From contig RDXN01000065.1 in assembly GCA_004292855.1 (NCBI GenBank), positions 1-64,000 on the forward strand: a DNA stretch of 64,000 nucleotides. The letters are read 5' to 3'. The stretch is from Cytophagales bacterium (GTDB lineage: Bacteria; Bacteroidota; Bacteroidia; Cytophagales; Spirosomataceae). Made by a program: the position numbers and the translations under genes. This document shows positions 53,134-64,000 of this stretch, one piece after another; within the stretch, counting starts at the first letter, position 1; every line of letters starts with the position of its first letter. The notes under the pieces were generated by a model. The model did not search any database and was not told the DNA's origin. It was given only the letters and a program-made list of their open reading frames with translations.

Positions 53134-53880
53134 TCAGAACTGGTAGGCAACGGCCAGTTGGACCCCCGCGTTTTTACTCCGAAAACGGTCATTATCGAGG
53201 GTTAGTTTGCGGGTCGTCGTGTATTCCGTGAATTGGAACCCAATGCCCCCGCGCAGGCTCAGTTTGGGCGAAACCCGGTAGCGCACATAGCCTTCGGAAT
53301 TAAGGCTTCCAATGTCGCTGTCGCTGATGAGCAAGGCGTTGAGCGTGGTTGGCTTAGCGGTCTGTACGCTGTTGTGCAGCGACGAGCGCGTGGGGCCGTT
53401 GGCAATGAAGGTGCCGCTCTGTTCGGCCCCGAACGTAACGCCCACCGCGTCGATATTGAACCCAACGGCCAACCGACGCGTCAGGCCGTATTCGAGATGA
53501 ATGCTCAGGTTGAGCGAGTTGGTTTGGGTCTTGCCCAGCCGGAGCGTATCGAGATTATCGTTGATATTTTCGGAGAACAGGGCCGCCAGACTCTGCTTGC
53601 CCGACGTGAGTTTGGCCGGGGCCGTGACGTAGTCGAGCTGACCCGCTGTGGTGGCCGTAAACCGCAGCCCGTAGCCCACCCGAAACCGGTGCGACCGTCC
53701 CAGGCCATGCAGTTGATTGACCGTGAGGGCCACACTGCTCAGATCGCCGTTGGTGGCCAGGCTGAGGTCGGCGGTGCGGATGCGGGGCGCAAACGCGTAG
53801 GGCGAGGTCGCCGGGGGGGTGCCCTGTGCCAGCAACAGCAGCGGGCAACTCATAAACAGGATCACAAATAAGGTTTTCAT
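53134..53880 (-). CDS. Predicted outer-membrane beta-barrel protein, function unknown
   Basis: This 248-residue protein has a signal peptide (LFVILFMSCPLLLLAQG) and alternating beta-strands typical of small barrels (HRFRVGYGLRFTATTAG, LNLSIHLEYGLTRRLAVGFN, LSLRGGIGFQFTEYTT), ending in VAYQF, a classic C-terminal aromatic signature for outer-membrane insertion. I do not recognise a specific family. It starts 14 bases upstream of the YceI gene in the same direction, so both may be expressed with the DoxX-DM13 and DinB genes as an envelope or stress operon. Confidence 0.75.
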   Translation of the reverse strand: MKTLFVILFMSCPLLLLAQGTPPATSPYAFAPRIRTADLSLATNGDLSSVALTVNQLHGLGRSHRFRVGYGLRFTATTAGQLDYVTAPAKLTSGKQSLAALFSENINDNLDTLRLGKTQTNSLNLSIHLEYGLTRRLAVGFNIDAVGVTFGAEQSGTFIANGPTRSSLHNSVQTAKPTTLNALLISDSDIGSLNSEGYVRYRVSPKLSLRGGIGFQFTEYTTTRKLTLDNDRFRSKNAGVQLAVAYQF

Positions 53881-53894
53881 CGGGATTACGGCGT

Positions 53895-54749
53895 TTATTT
53901 CAGGGGGGCGTTACCGAACAACACACTGAACTGCTTGCACCAGATCAGCACGAAGCCGTGTTTGGCGGGTTCGTAACCAGACGGGATTTCGACAAAGAAA
54001 TTGCCCGTTGCAGCCAGTTTGCCCACCTCTACAAACGAAGTGAACGTAGTGCCATCGGCCAGGTAAATGCGTAGGTCAGGGCCACCGTCGGTCTGGAAAT
54101 CAGTGAGGACGAGGGTTCGCTTGCCTCCTTTCTCGTAAATTTTTGCCGTGCCTTTGGTCGGGTGAACGTTGCTCGCGAACGTGCCCGATGCCAGCACCGT
54201 TTGGCCCGCCAAATCGAACGTTTGGGTGGGATTATTGACGTTCACGGGGGCCGCAGCCGTGCCCACCGGCGCGGGGGCTTCGTCTTTGGCGCAGCCCGAC
54301 AGGCTCAAAATCAGGGCTGCAAGGATGAGCCGGGGCAGGTAATGGCTCAGGAAGGGAATCTGCGCCCGGTTTACCCACAACACATACAGGCAGCACACCA
54401 AGATGATAACGGCGTAGGCAAACAACTGCCCGCCATCGCCCTGTACGGCAATACCCAACACGGTCAGGTGAGTCATCACGGCACCTCCCATCAGGCCCGC
54501 ACCCAACAGCGCACCCGCCCAGCCGGTTCGGGGAACGAGCAGCAATACGGCGGCAATCAGTTCGAGAATACCCGTGCCGATGCGGCCAATGGGTTCGGCC
54601 CCGATGGTCGAGAAAATGTAGACGCTTTCGGGAGCGGCTGTAAATTTAAAGAACAGGGTTTGCGCCATCAGAATGGCCGCGACGAGCCGGGCAGCCCCCT
54701 GAGCGGAAAGCAGGGTGCGCCCAAATGATGAATTAGTGAAGTTGGACAT
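53895..54749 (-). CDS. DoxX-like membrane domain fused to a DM13 domain
   Basis: This is a 284-residue fusion. The first ~140 residues form a four-helix DoxX-like domain (LVAAILMAQTLFFKFTAAPE, IGTGILELIAAVLLLVPRTG). A further hydrophobic stretch (LILAALILSLSGC) looks like a lipoprotein signal with lipobox LSGC at about residue 153. The C-terminal domain is DM13: FASNVHPTKGTAKIYEKG, TDFQTDGGPDLRIYLADG and FVLIWCKQFSVLFGNAPL, including the cysteine proposed to be redox-active. DM13 proteins may handle electrons or metals outside the cytoplasm. The start overlaps the end of the DinB gene by 17 bases, so translation is coupled. Confidence 0.85.
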   Translation of the reverse strand: MSNFTNSSFGRTLLSAQGAARLVAAILMAQTLFFKFTAAPESVYIFSTIGAEPIGRIGTGILELIAAVLLLVPRTGWAGALLGAGLMGGAVMTHLTVLGIAVQGDGGQLFAYAVIILVCCLYVLWVNRAQIPFLSHYLPRLILAALILSLSGCAKDEAPAPVGTAAAPVNVNNPTQTFDLAGQTVLASGTFASNVHPTKGTAKIYEKGGKRTLVLTDFQTDGGPDLRIYLADGTTFTSFVEVGKLAATGNFFVEIPSGYEPAKHGFVLIWCKQFSVLFGNAPLK

Positions 54750-55296
54750 GATCGAGGTGAATTAGGGCGGGCAGAACGCCACGCGGGGTTTGTACATGTT
54801 GTTGCTCGTGCTGAACGGTAGCATGGGCAAGGCCAAAGTGCGGGGGCAGCACCACACCCGAAAACGTTTGCTCCACCCCGATTCGGATAATCGCCGAATG
54901 ATGGATGGCGTGTTCGATGTTGTAGTGCAGTTCACGGTAGTACGTCGTTGAAATCGACAGGTCGGGTGCGCCGTCGGGGCTGTACGAAGCCTCGAACGTA
55001 AGCAGCCGGTCGGTATCGTAATGGTCAACAAGCCAACTTGTCTGGTCCAAGGCGTCGATAGCGGCCTGCGGGCTGGTTTCGAGGGTGGTTTGCCGCACCC
55101 GCCGGTCGTAGTTGAGGTGGCCGGTTTGGTGCGCGGTAAGCATCATATTGTAGAACTCAATTACGTGGCGGAGGTGCTTACCAACCGAACTCCCCAACAA
55201 AACAGGCAACGGACGGGCATACTCGGCGGGAGTCAACTGGGCAATAACATGGGTCAATTGACCCAACAGCGTAACGGATACGTCCTGTAGTTTCAT
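54733..55296 (-). CDS. DinB family protein
   Basis: The ATG at 55296 begins MKLQDVSVTLLGQLTHVIAQ, a four-helix DinB-like bundle with conserved histidines at metal-ligand positions (SSVGKHLRHVIEFYN; NIEHAIHHSAIIRIG; ATVQHEQQH). DinB-like proteins are thiol-dependent or metal-dependent enzymes of varied function, named after a DNA-damage gene but not related to DNA polymerase IV. The 187-residue length is normal. It overlaps the DoxX-DM13 gene and heads the minus-strand group ending at the YceI gene. Confidence 0.8.
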   Translation of the reverse strand: MKLQDVSVTLLGQLTHVIAQLTPAEYARPLPVLLGSSVGKHLRHVIEFYNMMLTAHQTGHLNYDRRVRQTTLETSPQAAIDALDQTSWLVDHYDTDRLLTFEASYSPDGAPDLSISTTYYRELHYNIEHAIHHSAIIRIGVEQTFSGVVLPPHFGLAHATVQHEQQHVQTPRGVLPALIHLDHVQLH

Positions 55297-55371
55297 GAAA
55301 ATTCTGAATGAGCAAAGAGTGATGGCGGTAAGATACCCCAAACACGTCATAAATACCCGTTGTGCAACCAT

Positions 55372-55905
55372 TTAGCTCTTTACGAACCGTTGCCAGTTGG
55401 CGTCGGCTTTACGGTGCAAATTAGGTTCATCCTTTTGCCATTTGGGCAGCGTATTGTTGAACAGGCTGTGGTAAAACAGATACAGCCGCCCGTCGCGCAC
55501 CTCGAAGGTGTCGGGATCGACCTCCACTTTCTCGCCGGTGGCCCCCATCGCATAGGCGCACCAGCCTCCGTAGGCAGGCTCGTAGACGGCTGGGTTTTTC
55601 AGGAACAGGTCGCGATTGGCTGCCGTAGCAAATCGGTAGGTCACGCCCTTGTAGGTCGTTGTGAGTTGGGGCGAACCTTTGAGGGCTTTTTGGGTGATCA
55701 GGTAGCCGACGGGGTCGTAGCCCGCCAAAGCCAGACCGTTTTGCAGGTTATATTGGCCTTTCCGAACGCCATCGGGAAGCGATTGGGCCGGGGCCTGCGT
55801 CAGTAGTATACAGAACCAACTGCTCAACCAAAGAAGGCGGGTGGCGGGCAGGTAAGTACGTTTTGTTGGTTCGATCATGGCCGTTTGTGTGTTTTGGTTC
55901 TCCAT
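55372..55905 (-). CDS. YHS domain-containing exported protein
   Basis: A YHS domain (about 50-130) carries [40 protein letters not shown] and [16 protein letters not shown], a metal-binding module usual in copper or heavy-metal proteins. The N-terminus is hydrophobic ([19 protein letters not shown]), so it is exported. Met at 55878 is an equally good start. Such proteins in this phylum are typically encoded beside DM13, YceI and DinB genes, as here. It lies 75 bases upstream of the DinB gene on the same strand. Metal binding is inferred from the family. Confidence 0.85.
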   Translation of the reverse strand: MENQNTQTAMIEPTKRTYLPATRLLWLSSWFCILLTQAPAQSLPDGVRKGQYNLQNGLALAGYDPVGYLITQKALKGSPQLTTTYKGVTYRFATAANRDLFLKNPAVYEPAYGGWCAYAMGATGEKVEVDPDTFEVRDGRLYLFYHSLFNNTLPKWQKDEPNLHRKADANWQRFVKS

Positions 55906-56065
55906 TTGTAGTATCCAAATGCCATGCCGCAGGAGCCGGAACCGCCAAAACGGGCTTCTGTGGCGTCAGAAAAGGCTTTTCAACACGATGCCAACCCAAT
56001 TGCCAATCAGACGTTTAGTGATATTTCGGGATAGTCCCGATATTTCGGAAATCTCCCCGCCCGTC

Positions 56066-59890
<3,825 letters not shown>

Positions 59891-60015
59891 TTTTTGTCAT
59901 TCCGACCGGGCCGCCGGAGCGGGAACGAGGAATCTAGCTCATTTTTAGTCAATTTGACTATTACAAGACTAGATTCCTCGTTCCCGCTCCGGCGGCCCGG
60001 TCGGAATGACAAAAA
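59891..60015. repeat. Palindromic MITE-like element, TTTTTGTCATTCCGA family, copy 3 (long form)
   Basis: Arms of about 47 bases (tttttgtcattccgaccggg, then ccgccggagcgggaacgagg, aatctag and exact inverse) surround a centre that includes the small palindrome tagtcaatttgacta. It is located between the hybrid kinase and the regulator gene. Confidence 0.9.
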
Positions 60016-60054
60016 CCACCCTAACTAACCAACCGTACAAAACCCCTTCAACCC

Positions 60055-61530
60055 GTGCTAACACCTCAGCAACCCAGCATTCTCGTTGTCGATGACACGC
60101 CCCATAACCTGAGCATTCTGTTCGACGCGCTCACGCACTACGGCTACCGGGTGTTGACCGAGCAGGACGGTAAATCGGCCCTCGAACAGGTGGCCTACGC
60201 CCAACCCGACCTGATTTTGCTCGACGTGATGATGCCCGGCATGAACGGTTTTGAAACCTGCCGTCGACTCAAAGCCGACCCCGTCACTGCCGGGGTTCCG
60301 GTGCTGTTCATGACGGCGTCGAGCGAGACCATCGACAAGGTCAACGGCTTCAATTTGGGGGCTGTCGATTATATTACGAAGCCGTTCCAACTGCCCGAAG
60401 TGCTGGCCCGTGTGCAAACCCACCTGGCCCTGCGGCAAACCCGTCACGAACTCCAACAGGCCAACGAGGCCCTGGAAGCCCGCGTGGCCGAGCGTACCGA
60501 AGCCCTCCGGCGGGCGTTGGCCGAGGTCGAAACCCTCAAAGATCAGCTACAGGCCGAAAACACCTACCTCCGCGACGAAATTCGCCAAACGACGGGCTTC
60601 GACGAGATTGTGAGTCAAAGCAAAACGTTCCGGGCGGTGCTGAAGAAGGTGGAGCAGGTGGCCCCCACCCACACGACGGTGCTGATTGGGGGTGAGTCGG
60701 GTACGGGTAAGGAGTTGCTGGCGCGGGCCATCCATCAGCACAGCCCCCGCCGACAGGGGCCGCTCATCAAGGTCAACTGCGCGGCCCTGCCCCACACGCT
60801 CATCGAGAGCGAGTTGTTCGGGCACGAAAAAGGGGCCTTTACGGGGGCTACGGGCCAGAAAATCGGGCGGTTCGAGCTGGCCAACAACGGGACCATTTTT
60901 CTGGATGAGATTGGCGAGATGCCGCTCGATTTACAGGCCAAACTCCTGCGGGTGTTGCAGGAGGGCGAGTTCGAGCGGGTGGGCGGCACCAAAACGGTTC
61001 GGGTGAATGTTCGGGTACTGGCGGCCACCAACCGCAACCTCGAAGCCGAAATTGGGGCGGGCCGGTTTCGGGAGGATTTGTATTACCGGCTGGCCGTATT
61101 CCCGATCAACAGCCTGCCCCTGCGCGAGCGAAAAGAAGACATCCCCCTGCTGGTGAGGCATTTCTGCGACAAACACGGCCCCGCCATGAACCGCCGAATC
61201 GACACCATCCCGCAACGGGTCATCGACACGCTCACGGCCTACAACTGGCCCGGCAACATCCGCGAGTTAGAAAACATCGTCGAACGGTCGCTTATTAGCT
61301 CCCCCGGTCGGCAACTCGATTTGGGCGACTGGTTCGGGGGTAACACCGCCCTCGCCCGGCGTGTAACACCCCAAACCCTCGAAGACATGGAACGCGCCCA
61401 CATCACCGCCGTGCTCGAATCGGTGAACTGGAAAGTAAGCGGCAAACACGGGGCCGCCGAAATCCTCGACATCATCCCGACCACGCTCGAATCGCGCATG
61501 AAAAAGCTGGGAATCAACCGCCCACGATAA
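60055..61530 (+). CDS. Sigma-54-dependent response regulator (NtrC type)
   Basis: It starts with GTG. Receiver domain (phospho-acceptor Asp57 in LILLDVMMPGMNG), coiled-coil linker (about 130-185, RHELQQANEALEARVAER), AAA+ domain with Walker A GESGTGKE (about 213), the sigma-54 contact loop GAFTGA (about 260), Walker B (GTIFLDEIGEM) and the arginine finger region, then a Fis-type helix-turn-helix (KVSGKHGAAEILDIIPTTLE). It is a transcription activator of sigma-54 promoters, controlled by phosphorylation. The upstream hybrid kinase, 160 bases away, is the obvious partner. The GG-N10-GC promoter seen before htpG shows where such regulators could act. Confidence 0.93.
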   Translation: MLTPQQPSILVVDDTPHNLSILFDALTHYGYRVLTEQDGKSALEQVAYAQPDLILLDVMMPGMNGFETCRRLKADPVTAGVPVLFMTASSETIDKVNGFNLGAVDYITKPFQLPEVLARVQTHLALRQTRHELQQANEALEARVAERTEALRRALAEVETLKDQLQAENTYLRDEIRQTTGFDEIVSQSKTFRAVLKKVEQVAPTHTTVLIGGESGTGKELLARAIHQHSPRRQGPLIKVNCAALPHTLIESELFGHEKGAFTGATGQKIGRFELANNGTIFLDEIGEMPLDLQAKLLRVLQEGEFERVGGTKTVRVNVRVLAATNRNLEAEIGAGRFREDLYYRLAVFPINSLPLRERKEDIPLLVRHFCDKHGPAMNRRIDTIPQRVIDTLTAYNWPGNIRELENIVERSLISSPGRQLDLGDWFGGNTALARRVTPQTLEDMERAHITAVLESVNWKVSGKHGAAEILDIIPTTLESRMKKLGINRPR

Positions 61531-61547
61531 GCAAGTCCATTATTTTT

Positions 61548-62261
61548 ATGTGTACAGTAACCTACATTCCCACGCCCGAAGAAGGCTTTATTCTGACCTC
61601 CAGCCGCGACGAATCGCTCACGCGCCCACCTGCATTGCCCCCCGCTCTCGAACAAATTGGCGGGCAATGGGTCGGGTTTCCGCGCGACCCGCAGGGACAG
61701 GGTAGCTGGCTCGTAGCCTCGTCAGCGTTGACGGTTTGCCTGCTCAACGGGGCATTTGAGGCCCACCAACCCACGCCCCCGTATGCCCATAGCCGGGGGT
61801 TGGTTCCACTGGCCGTTTTCGGGTATGAATCGACCGATTTGTTTATCGAACACTACGATTTCACGAACCTCGAACCCTTCACCCTGCTCCTCGCCGAAGC
61901 CACCCGCCTGACCGAACTCCGCTGGGATGGCCTGCGTCGGCACGTGGCCGAACTCGACCCGCGCAAGGCGCACATTTGGTCGTCGGCAACGCTCTACGCA
62001 GGTCCGGTGCGGGCCGAGCGCGAACGGTGGTTTGCGGAGTGGCCCCTTCACGAGCGCACTGGGGCGACTATCCGGCAATTCCATAAACAGGCAGGGCAAC
62101 ACGACCCCGCCAACGCCATTCAGATGCACCGACCGGGGCAGTACCGCACGGTGAGCCTCACAAGCGTATCGCATACCCCCACCGAAACCACCATCACCTA
62201 CGAAGACCTTGTCAATCAGACCATTATTCACCTTTCACTGTCTGCACATGCTCTTATCTGA
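61548..62261 (+). CDS. NRDE/TANGO2-family protein
   Basis: This 237-residue protein begins with MCTVTYIPTPEEGFILTSSR, then DE, the N-terminal Cys plus NRDE-type motif (SRDE) of TANGO2/NRDE proteins. It continues with GGQWVGFPRDPQGQGSWLV, CLLNGAF and SRGLVPLAVFGYES. The family has an Ntn-hydrolase-like fold with Cys2 as possible nucleophile; human TANGO2 is linked to lipid and haem handling. It overlaps the ATP-grasp gene by 14 bases, implying coupled translation. Confidence 0.88.
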   Translation: MCTVTYIPTPEEGFILTSSRDESLTRPPALPPALEQIGGQWVGFPRDPQGQGSWLVASSALTVCLLNGAFEAHQPTPPYAHSRGLVPLAVFGYESTDLFIEHYDFTNLEPFTLLLAEATRLTELRWDGLRRHVAELDPRKAHIWSSATLYAGPVRAERERWFAEWPLHERTGATIRQFHKQAGQHDPANAIQMHRPGQYRTVSLTSVSHTPTETTITYEDLVNQTIIHLSLSAHALI

Positions 62262-63354
62262 CACCACAACTAGCCCGTCAACATCCGCGCCCGATGCACC
62301 CGCCAACTGGTGGCATCGGCAGAGCCGCAAAAGTCCGTTCCTGATCCGGCTGCGGTCGTGGGAATACTGGCCGTTTGCGGTCGTGTATCTGCCCGTGTTT
62401 GTGTATTACGCCTGGCTGTCGCTGCGGGCGCGGTCGTGGTTTTTTTTCTCGGCATCGAACCCCGGCATCGACACGGGCGGGATGCGGGGCGAGTCGAAAC
62501 GGGCCGTGCTGGACCTGATCGACGACCAGTATAAGCCCAAAACACTGTTTTTCAGGCATCCCATCCAAACCACCGAAACTATTCTGAACGCGATGATTCT
62601 GAGTGACTTCTGGTTTCCGATCATCGCCAAACCCGACCGGGGCGAACGCGGCTTCCGGGTCGAGAAACTCACAACAGAGTCGGAACTGGCGGACTATCTG
62701 CGCACCAACCGGCAGGATTTGCTCGTGCAGGCATACGTCGATGAACCCCTCGAACTAGGCGTGTTTTACTACCGGTTTCCGGGCGAGGCCACCGGCACGG
62801 TGTCGTCGGTGGTAGTGAAGGAATTTCTAAACGTAACGGGCGACGGGCAGCACACCATAGCCCAACTAATCGACCAAAATGAACGCGCCCTACTCCAGGC
62901 GCCCGTACTTCACCAACGCTACGGCGATGCCCTGAACGAGGTGCTGCCACCGGGCGAGGTTCGGGTGCTGATGCCCATTGGCAATCACTGCCGGGGCACG
63001 ACTTTCCTCAACGGCAACGCACTCATTTCAAGCCAGTTTACGGCGGTGTTCGACCGAATTTCGGCAGGCATCGACGGGTTTTATTACGGGCGGTTCGATT
63101 TACGGTGCCGGTCGGTGGAGCATTTGCTGCGGGGCGAAACGATCCGAATCATGGAGCTAAACGGAGCCGGGGCCGAACCCGCCCACATTTACCAACCCGG
63201 CTTCTCGATTTGGGAAGGCTGGCGGGTGTTGTTGGGCCATTGGCGGGTGCTGTTCGGGATTAGTCGCGCCAATCACCGGCGGGGCGTCCCGTACATGCGG
63301 TTTAGCGAAGCCTGGACCTATTACCAGCGCAGCCGCGCCGACAAGATGGTGTAA
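62248..63354 (+). CDS. Membrane-associated ATP-grasp-like protein
   Basis: The ATG at 62248 lies inside the end of the NRDE gene. The 368-residue protein has a hydrophobic segment (WPFAVVYLPVFVYYAWLSL, about 40-60) followed by an ATP-grasp-like domain: FWFPIIAKPDRGERGFRVEK (Lys and Gly-rich loop), QAYVDEPLELGVFYYRFPGE, and a late FDLRCRSVEHLLRG and IMELNGAGAEPAHIYQPGFS with the expected metal-binding Glu and Asn. It resembles D-alanine-D-alanine ligase-like enzymes that join carboxylate and amine groups, but it is membrane-linked and the substrates are unknown. Confidence 0.8.
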   Translation: MLLSDTTTSPSTSAPDAPANWWHRQSRKSPFLIRLRSWEYWPFAVVYLPVFVYYAWLSLRARSWFFFSASNPGIDTGGMRGESKRAVLDLIDDQYKPKTLFFRHPIQTTETILNAMILSDFWFPIIAKPDRGERGFRVEKLTTESELADYLRTNRQDLLVQAYVDEPLELGVFYYRFPGEATGTVSSVVVKEFLNVTGDGQHTIAQLIDQNERALLQAPVLHQRYGDALNEVLPPGEVRVLMPIGNHCRGTTFLNGNALISSQFTAVFDRISAGIDGFYYGRFDLRCRSVEHLLRGETIRIMELNGAGAEPAHIYQPGFSIWEGWRVLLGHWRVLFGISRANHRRGVPYMRFSEAWTYYQRSRADKMV

Positions 63355-63360
63355 GCGTGT

Positions 63361-63453
63361 TTTTTGTCATCCCGAAGAATGAGGGATCTACTTCACCTAT
63401 GGTCATCCCGAAGCATGAGGGCACTAGATCCCTCATGCTTCGGGATGACAAAA
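63361..63453. repeat. Palindromic MITE-like element, TTTTTGTCATCCCGA family, copy 4
   Basis: tttttgtcatcccgaagaat is followed by gagggatcta, a second copy ggtcatcccgaagcatgagg and then the inverse arm ending cttcgggatgacaaaa. The internal direct copy differs by one base from the first and suggests an aborted duplication. It lies between the ATP-grasp and LysE-type genes. Confidence 0.85.
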
Positions 63454-63461
63454 CTCTAGCC

Positions 63462-64000
63462 ATGAATGTACATGTTCTGAACCTTGCGCTGGGTCTGGTC
63501 GTAAGCCTGCTGGGCACGCTGCCCCTGGGTGTGCTGAACCTGACCGCCTTGCGACTGACGGTGCAGCAGGGGGTTCGGGCCGCTGTTCGCTTCGCGGTGT
63601 CCTGTGCGCTCATGGAATTTTTGTATGCCTACGTGGCCGTCTGGAGCGCGAAATGGGTGAGTCAGTCGGCCCTGCTCAAACCGCTCACCGGGTGGCTAAC
63701 CGCTCTGGTTCTGTTCGGGTTGGGGGTTTATTACCTCCGCAAACCACCGGCCACCCCCACCGCGCCCGCGATGGATTCCGTCGGGCCGTTTCGGTTGGGG
63801 GTGCAACTGAGTCTGCTCAATGTGGCTGCGTTTCCGTTCTGGACCTTCTACACCACCCTACTCACACAGCAGGGCCTGGTTCGTCTGGATAATCAGCCTC
63901 AACTCCTGCTGTATGTCTTCGGGATCTCGGTCGGAACGCTGTTGGGGCTTGGTGTTTTCGTTTGGGGTGGGCACTGGCTGACGGGGCGATTTGCCCACCG
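63462..64000 (+). CDS. LysE-type membrane transporter, partial (runs off the window)
   Basis: The frame starts at ATG 63462 and stays open to the last base, giving about 179 residues without a stop. It shows multiple hydrophobic segments (NLALGLVVSLLGTLPLGVLN, ALVLFGLGVYYL, LLNVAAFPFWTFYTTLL, LYVFGISVGTLLGLGVFVWG). The early PLGVLNLTAL and the inner NVAAFPFW match LysE/RhtB-like amino-acid exporters. It is probably an exporter of an amino acid or similar solute in the inner membrane. The C-terminus lies outside the window. Confidence 0.75.
   Translation, partial: MNVHVLNLALGLVVSLLGTLPLGVLNLTALRLTVQQGVRAAVRFAVSCALMEFLYAYVAVWSAKWVSQSALLKPLTGWLTALVLFGLGVYYLRKPPATPTAPAMDSVGPFRLGVQLSLLNVAAFPFWTFYTTLLTQQGLVRLDNQPQLLLYVFGISVGTLLGLGVFVWGGHWLTGRFAH

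Overview
The window comes from a Bacteroidota chromosome, most likely order Cytophagales, family Spirosomaceae (Spirosoma or Rudanella type). This rests on several TonB receptors with an N-terminal carboxypeptidase-regulatory-like domain, a type IX secretion C-terminal domain on one DUF4331 protein, 7TM-DISM and propeller-type sensor kinases, and promoters of the Bacteroidota TTG-N19-TAnnTTTG type. The DNA is moderately GC-rich by eye, with a few more AT-rich blocks (xisHI, the HipA-like and DUF3037 genes, the Rpn gene) that look acquired.

Layout. 1-8.7 kb is accessory: a xisH-xisI pair sits between copies of a 'surface-protein tail plus terminator' module, followed by an NHL-repeat surface protein and an IS200-like transposase flanked by two large REP-like repeat arrays, then a 7TM sensor kinase/response regulator pair. 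8.9-20.5 kb carries two tandem DUF4331 genes, each broken at the same point, then a TPR lipoprotein, a small CxxCH protein, a siderophore-type TonB receptor, a DUF4198 protein and a second TonB receptor; the set looks like an envelope or metal-uptake locus. 20.6-27.1 kb (minus strand) encodes a composite sugar dehydrogenase/cytochrome c, a large outer-membrane receptor and a YceI protein. 27.3-32.7 kb (plus) encodes a TPR metallopeptidase, an S10 carboxypeptidase, a small membrane protein and Hsp20.

32.7-41.4 kb is the most interesting block: a tight minus-strand operon encoding a PLD-nuclease/SNF2-type helicase, a PglX/Eco57I-like adenine methyltransferase, a HipA-like kinase and a DUF3037-like protein. 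A textbook Bacteroidota promoter drives it with almost no leader. It resembles a compact BREX/DISARM/Pgl-type anti-phage module but lacks the core genes of those systems.

41.5-64 kb holds housekeeping and signalling genes: DoxX, DUF1801, htpG (with a candidate sigma-54 promoter), an Rpn-family nuclease with tandem repeats, an exported RraA-like/enolase-superfamily pair, an orphan HATPase protein, an unusual S8 protease-VWA protein without a signal peptide, a YceI/OMP/DoxX-DM13/DinB/YHS cluster, a hybrid two-component propeller kinase beside a sigma-54 activator, a TANGO2-like/ATP-grasp pair and the start of a LysE-type transporter. Palindromic MITE-like elements fill many intergenic gaps. I saw no tRNA, rRNA or CRISPR array. 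All family calls are from reading the sequence; no searches were run.
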